Shown here in pieces: positions 60,493 to 64,000 of a stretch of 64,000 bases of DNA. Position numbers and translations under genes: made by a program. The notes under the pieces were generated by a model, which made no database searches, was not told the DNA's origin, and worked only from the letters and a program-made list of their open reading frames with translations. Source of the stretch: an uncultured Prevotella sp. (GTDB lineage: Bacteria; Bacteroidota; Bacteroidia; Bacteroidales; Bacteroidaceae). The stretch is taken from positions 1-64,000 of the forward strand of contig NZ_CAMJOS010000007.1 in the NCBI RefSeq assembly GCF_946407605.1. Direction: 5' to 3'. The first letter of the stretch is position 1, and each line of letters opens with the position of its first letter.

Positions 60493-61786
60493 AGTTATAG
60501 AGATGGGTGTAACTGGCTAAAACGTTCTTGTATCTGAAGACGGGCGTATCGACAGGCTCGCCTTTGGCATTATAGACCTGACAGGCGGAGGGCGGTGTCT
60601 GGCCTAAGAAATGGGTGTAGTGGAACTCATGTCCTCGATACTCCTTGCCGTCAAGCACAAAGCGACGATAACCCAGTGACAGCTTGCGGTCGGCTTTGCG
60701 GGCCGTGATAGAGTAGGGCAGCACGCCGCACATAGGATATTCGCCATCGTCAGTCACGATGCTCTCGCAGAGATACATCATGCCGCCGCATTCTGCCACG
60801 ATATGTCCGCCCTGCTCTGCAAAGTGGCGAATGGCCTCGCGACAGGCTTCGTTTCTGACCAGAGCCTCGAGATGCTTCTCAGGATAGCCGCCAGGCAGGT
60901 AGAGCAAGCCTATATCCTCCAATGCGGGCACGTCCTTCTCGGGGTCGAAAAAGCGGGGCGAAATAAAGCCGTCCACCACCTCGGCATAGAGGAACGAGAA
61001 GGCCTCCGCATTGCGAGCAATCAAAGCCTTGGTGTTTCTCATTTGTTTCCCCAGTGGAAACAGTTTGTTTCTCCTATCGAAACAACTTGTTTCCCCTATC
61101 GAAACAACTTGTTTCTCCCAAGGAAACAAATTGGAAACAGTATTCAATTGTTCTATGTCGATAAAACGCTCCAGCATTTGGACCAACTCCTCACTCTCTG
61201 ACTGCTGGGAGAAGTCGAGGCCTAAGTAGCGCGAACCCGTCTCAAGACTACTGCTCTTTGGCAGATAGCCAAAGCAGGCGAGATGCAAATCGTCGCAAAC
61301 CTGGCGCAGCATCTCGAAGTGCTTCTGTGATCCCACCTTATTAAAAATAACGCCCGCTACGCGTACCTCTTTATTAAAGTTCATAAAGCCCTGCAGCAGC
61401 GGCGCCATCGAATAGGCTGCACTCTTGGCGTCGACCACCAAGACGACAGGAAGTCCCAGCACACGGGCTATCTCAGCTGACGAGCCAAGGTCGCGATCAT
61501 AACCGTCGTAGAGGCCCATCATACCCTCCACAATACAGATATCGGAATCCTTGCCATAATGGGCAAAGAGGCAGCGTACATGCTCTGGCGAGGCCATAAA
61601 CGTGTCGAGATTGATGCTGGGTCTGCCGCATACCGCCTCATGAAACTTCGTGTCGATATAGTCGGGCCCGCACTTGAATGGCTGCACCTTGTAGCCTTTC
61701 CGTGTGAAGAGCGCCATCAACCCCCTGGCAATCGTTGTTTTGCCAGAGCCGCTGGTAGGTGCTGCTATGAGAAAAGCCGGCTTCAT
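60482..61786 (-). CDS. cobB: cobyrinic acid a,c-diamide synthase (CbiA/CobB)
   Basis: Protein of 434 aa. N-terminal APTSGSGKTTIARGLM, DTKFHEAVCGRPSINLDTF, and VEGMMGLYDG form the ATP-dependent half; a C-terminal type I glutaminase has LPGGYPEKH and AECGGMMYL (nucleophile Cys). The two halves are joined by a linker (about residues 218-250) encoded by four 22-bp repeats at 61045-61132. It is the first gene of the cobB-cobQ-cobD-cbiB unit and its ATG is 4 nt from the -7 box. Confidence 0.93.
   Translation of the reverse strand: MKPAFLIAAPTSGSGKTTIARGLMALFTRKGYKVQPFKCGPDYIDTKFHEAVCGRPSINLDTFMASPEHVRCLFAHYGKDSDICIVEGMMGLYDGYDRDLGSSAEIARVLGLPVVLVVDAKSAAYSMAPLLQGFMNFNKEVRVAGVIFNKVGSQKHFEMLRQVCDDLHLACFGYLPKSSSLETGSRYLGLDFSQQSESEELVQMLERFIDIEQLNTVSNLFPWEKQVVSIGETSCFDRRNKLFPLGKQMRNTKALIARNAEAFSFLYAEVVDGFISPRFFDPEKDVPALEDIGLLYLPGGYPEKHLEALVRNEACREAIRHFAEQGGHIVAECGGMMYLCESIVTDDGEYPMCGVLPYSITARKADRKLSLGYRRFVLDGKEYRGHEFHYTHFLGQTPPSACQVYNAKGEPVDTPVFRYKNVLASYTHLYNYEL
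61045..61132. repeat. four tandem 22-bp repeats with GTTTC-N7-GAAAC dyads in cobB
   Basis: Units start at 61045, 61067, 61089 and 61111. Each is GTTTC, 7 nt, GAAAC, then 5 nt (AGTTT/AACTT/AACTT/AAATT). They lie entirely within the cobB frame. Confidence 0.95.
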
Positions 61787-61790
61787 GCTG

Positions 61791-61798
61791 CAAAATTA
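61791..61798 (-). promoter_or_regulatory. promoter -7 box TAATTTTG for cobB operon
   Basis: TAATTTTG-CAGC-ATG on the minus strand; the transcript would be leaderless. Confidence 0.7.
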
Positions 61799-61818
61799 CA
61801 AAATATTTTGGAAAATGA

Positions 61819-61848
61819 TTGTTTATTTGTAAATTATTCGTATCTTTG
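61819..61848 (+). promoter_or_regulatory. promoter TTG-N19-TATCTTTG for the riboswitch-btuB transcript
   Basis: -33 TTG at 61819-61821, -7 TATCTTTG at 61841-61848. Confidence 0.75.
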
Positions 61849-61865
61849 CAGCCGAATAAGGCAAT

Positions 61866-62022
61866 CTGGTGGCTGATGCCGCCATGATGAAAGGGAATCC
61901 GGTGAGAGTCCGGAACTGTACCTGCAGCTGTAATCCCCATTTAAGAGGCCTGCTTGTATAACGCCACTGAGAATACTCGGGAAGGTAAAGCAGACTGGGG
62001 AAAGTCAGAAGACCTGCCGTAG
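61866..62022 (+). promoter_or_regulatory. cobalamin (AdoCbl) riboswitch
   Basis: The consensus cobalamin-riboswitch segments occur in order: GGTGGCTGATGCCGCC (P1/P2 area), AAGGGAATCCGGTG, AGTCCGGAACTGTACCTGCAGCTGTAA (61898-61932), GCCACTGAGAATACTCGGGAAGG (61963-61985) and the B12 box AGTCAGAAGACCTGCC (62003-62018). It controls the TonB-dependent receptor downstream, consistent with repression of B12 uptake by excess cobalamin. Confidence 0.95.
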
Positions 62023-62024
62023 GC

Positions 62025-62138
62025 GAGAGCAGAGCTAAGCTTGCTTAAGCTATGCCAAGGCAAGGCAGGGCTCGACCGTTAGGTCAAGCCTGCTGAAGAA
62101 GAGAGTAGAGCAAAGCTCGCTTAAGTTATGCCGAGAAC
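62025..62138 (+). repeat. duplicated segment between riboswitch and btuB
   Basis: 62025-62056 and 62101-62132 share 28 of 32 positions (GAGAGCAGAGCTAAGCTTGC type), separated by a hairpin-forming GCAGGGCTCGACC/GGTCAAGCCTGC. This is where the expression platform of the riboswitch would lie. Confidence 0.8.
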
Positions 62139-62181
62139 TAAAAAGTACGACCGTACAGGAAGATACGGGACGGAAATGCTT

Positions 62182-64000
62182 ATGACGAAGAAAAGACTGA
62201 CAGTAGGACTGCTGGCTCTGTGCGCAGTGGTGGCTGTCGAGGCGCAGGATGATATCTGGCGTTCTGACAGTTTACAGGAAGTAGTCGTGACGGGTACTGG
62301 TACCCGCCACCTTCTGAAGAATGCGCCTGTGCAGACCGAGGTCATCACCAGCAAGATGCTGCGACAATATGGCGGCAACTCGTTGGCTGACATCTTGGGC
62401 GGGCTCTCATCCTCGTTTGCCTTCAGCGAGGGCGATATGGGCTCGCAGATACAGATGAACGGCCTGGGCAATTCCTATATATTAATATTGGTGGATGGCA
62501 AACGTCTGCATGGTGACAATGGCGGCGAGAACGACCTGGGACTCATCGACCCTCATAACATCGAGAAGATAGAGATTGTGAAGGGAGCCTCGAGTGCGCT
62601 CTATGGCAGCGATGCCATAGCGGGTGTCATCAACATCATCACTAAGAAACACGACGAGGGCCTGTCTCTGGAAAGCACCACCCGTTACGACATCTACAAC
62701 GGCTTGCAACTGCACGACGGGATAGGCTTCTCGTGGGGCAAGTGGAAGAGCTATACCAACTTCCAGTCACAGCAGTCGGATGGCTGGCAGAACACATCGA
62801 CGGAAGACCCTCACCAGACGGAGTATCTGATTACAGACTCCAAGAACAAGACCGTCAACAAGAATGCCAAGATGCAACTCTCAGAGCGACTGACATATCA
62901 GGCAAACAAGGATCTGGAACTCTACGCTGACGGAAGCATCTACTGGAAACGTATCTACCGTCCTACCAACGGCACCCATCCTGGTGTGGACAAGCGCACC
63001 TACGATATGCGCTACAACAATGCTTCGGCGTCTGTTGGAGGCAAGTGGCAACCCTCGAAAGGAAACACGGTGACACTCGATGTGGACTGGAATCGCCATG
63101 CCTACTACTACGACTTCACAGCCCTGACACTGACTGATGGCTATGTCGATGGCTACTTCACCCACTATTTCCCATATTATCCTGGACAGGCGCAACTACA
63201 AAGCGACCAGCGCAGGATAATGGCTCACCTAAAAGGTGTGTTCACCCTGCCCAAGCAAAACAGGCTGAGCCTTGGTGCAGAATATCGCTACGACTGGCTG
63301 AAGGCCCCAAACCGCGTGGAAGGCGGAAAGGCGACAGACAATACGGAGGCCCTCTATGCACAAGATGAATGGAATGCGGCTTCATGGCTGAACATCACAG
63401 GAGGTCTGCGCCTGAACCGCAACGAGCAGTTCGGCCTCTATCTGACGCCAAAGCTGTCGGCTATGGCCAGTATGGGCGACCTGATACTGCGCGCCACATG
63501 GAGTCAGGGATTCAAGAGTCCCACACCTAAGGAGCTGCATTACCGCTATGTGCGTGATATGAACGGCACCTATCTCTTCCTGGGCAACACCGACCTGAAG
63601 CCACAGACCAGTAACTACTTCTCGTTTGGTGCTGAATACACATGGGGAGGACTGACGGCATCGGCAACGGCCTATCATAACCAGGTGGACAAGATGATTG
63701 CTCTGGTAACCATCCCCAACGCCGATGCGCCTATAGACCTCTACACCCAGTATCAGCCTATCAAGACCAGGCAATACAAGAATCTTGAGTCGGCCAAGAC
63801 CTGGGGCTGCGACGTTAACGTACGTTATCGTATTGGCAAGGAATGGACGGCAGGAATGGCCTATAGTTATCTGGACACTGATGCACAATTCTACGACACG
63901 GAGAACGATGTACTGCAGAATGTCATCATCGACGGTATGGCCCACCACAAAGGCAGTTGCTTCGTCATGTGGAACCACAACATATCATCAGCCTATCGAC
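62182..64000 (+). CDS. btuB: TonB-dependent receptor, BtuB-type (partial, runs off the window)
   Basis: At least 606 aa, no stop before the window end. Start MTKKRLTVGLLAL with signal peptide (to about VEAQ); a second in-frame ATG lies at 62176. TonB-box-like LQEVVVTGTG, plug domain (about 45-150: ADILGGL, NGLGNSYILILVDGKRLHGDNGG, IEKIEIVKGASSALYGSDAIAGVINIITKK), then beta-barrel strands. The riboswitch directly upstream and the locus indicate cobalamin/corrinoid import across the outer membrane. No carboxypeptidase-like N-terminal domain is present, so it is a plain BtuB, not a SusC-type receptor. Confidence 0.92.
   Translation, partial: MTKKRLTVGLLALCAVVAVEAQDDIWRSDSLQEVVVTGTGTRHLLKNAPVQTEVITSKMLRQYGGNSLADILGGLSSSFAFSEGDMGSQIQMNGLGNSYILILVDGKRLHGDNGGENDLGLIDPHNIEKIEIVKGASSALYGSDAIAGVINIITKKHDEGLSLESTTRYDIYNGLQLHDGIGFSWGKWKSYTNFQSQQSDGWQNTSTEDPHQTEYLITDSKNKTVNKNAKMQLSERLTYQANKDLELYADGSIYWKRIYRPTNGTHPGVDKRTYDMRYNNASASVGGKWQPSKGNTVTLDVDWNRHAYYYDFTALTLTDGYVDGYFTHYFPYYPGQAQLQSDQRRIMAHLKGVFTLPKQNRLSLGAEYRYDWLKAPNRVEGGKATDNTEALYAQDEWNAASWLNITGGLRLNRNEQFGLYLTPKLSAMASMGDLILRATWSQGFKSPTPKELHYRYVRDMNGTYLFLGNTDLKPQTSNYFSFGAEYTWGGLTASATAYHNQVDKMIALVTIPNADAPIDLYTQYQPIKTRQYKNLESAKTWGCDVNVRYRIGKEWTAGMAYSYLDTDAQFYDTENDVLQNVIIDGMAHHKGSCFVMWNHNISSAYR

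Noticed and set aside
61045..61132. CRISPR array
   Set aside because: Units are contiguous 22-bp repeats without unique spacers, inside an open coding frame, and no cas genes are near.

Overview
The window reads as chromosome of a Bacteroidales bacterium, most likely Prevotella or a close relative. Evidence: nearly every promoter has the Bacteroidetes -7 box TAnnTTTG (often TACCTTTG), several with a -33 TTTG/TTG about 19-20 bp upstream; Shine-Dalgarno signals are weak; and the gene content is typical of the group (GldE-type CBS protein beside ssb, DUF4270, DUF4293, DUF4421, DUF1460, HU-like DNA-binding protein, DUF4369-thioredoxin lipoprotein, Rpb6-type omega subunit). No rRNA, prophage, transposase, integrase or CRISPR array was seen.

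Layout. 1-150: end of a tRNA-Leu and a complete tRNA-Gly. 0.2-3.3 kb: ssb, gldE-like and a GH25 lysozyme. 3.4-6.2 kb (minus): CE1-type esterase, bifunctional hisB, membrane protein. 6.3-9.9 kb: Gfo/Idh/MocA oxidoreductase, DUF4421, DUF1460, threonylcarbamoyl-AMP synthase, with convergent uvrB. 12-18.7 kb: bamD, omega subunit, DUF4293, engB, ABC-F ATPase, recR, membrane protein, glycosyltransferase, GNAT. 18.7-24.1 kb: SpoU methylase, a repeat-rich non-coding stretch, an alpha/beta hydrolase, pheT, yebC. 24.2-28.9 kb: GH43 enzyme, lipoprotein, lepA, Crp/Fnr regulator. 28.9-34.9 kb: a 42-aa protein, DUF4270, a GT5-only starch-synthase-like protein, panC-panD, TlpA-like lipoprotein, prs. 34.9-44.9 kb: ThiE-like protein, tRNA-Arg, PP2C-like protein, YgiQ radical SAM protein, a large amidase-like secreted protein, acyltransferase, rpsA, a LuxR-type regulator.

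The right-hand third (45.4-64 kb) is a cobalamin locus: substrate-binding protein and permease (btuF, btuC), then fused corrin-ring enzymes cbiJ-cbiD, cbiG-cbiF, cbiE-cbiT and cobJ(cbiH)-cbiC, then cobU-cobT-cobS, then cbiB, cobD, cbiP/cobQ and cbiA/cobB on the minus strand, and finally a cobalamin riboswitch in front of a btuB-type TonB-dependent receptor that runs off the end. CbiD, CbiG and CbiJ point to the anaerobic (early cobalt insertion) pathway. The cobaltochelatase, the C20-methyltransferase (CbiL), the corrinoid adenosyltransferase and the BtuD ATPase are not in the window.

The most unusual material is small-scale. (1) Four copies of an 11-bp palindrome at exactly 21-bp spacing lie between the promoter and start codon of an HU-like/HTH fusion protein; one copy carries two symmetric changes that keep the palindrome. 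(2) A promoter, three hairpins and a terminator at 45.08-45.23 kb look like an unannotated structured RNA. (3) Short repeats that are otherwise intergenic in this window also lie inside the open frames of cobL, cbiB (twice), cobQ and cobB. (4) Several genes have the -7 box only 4-9 nt from the start codon, implying leaderless mRNAs. (5) The btuB riboswitch leader contains a duplicated segment between aptamer and start codon. All functional calls are from reading motifs; no database search was possible.
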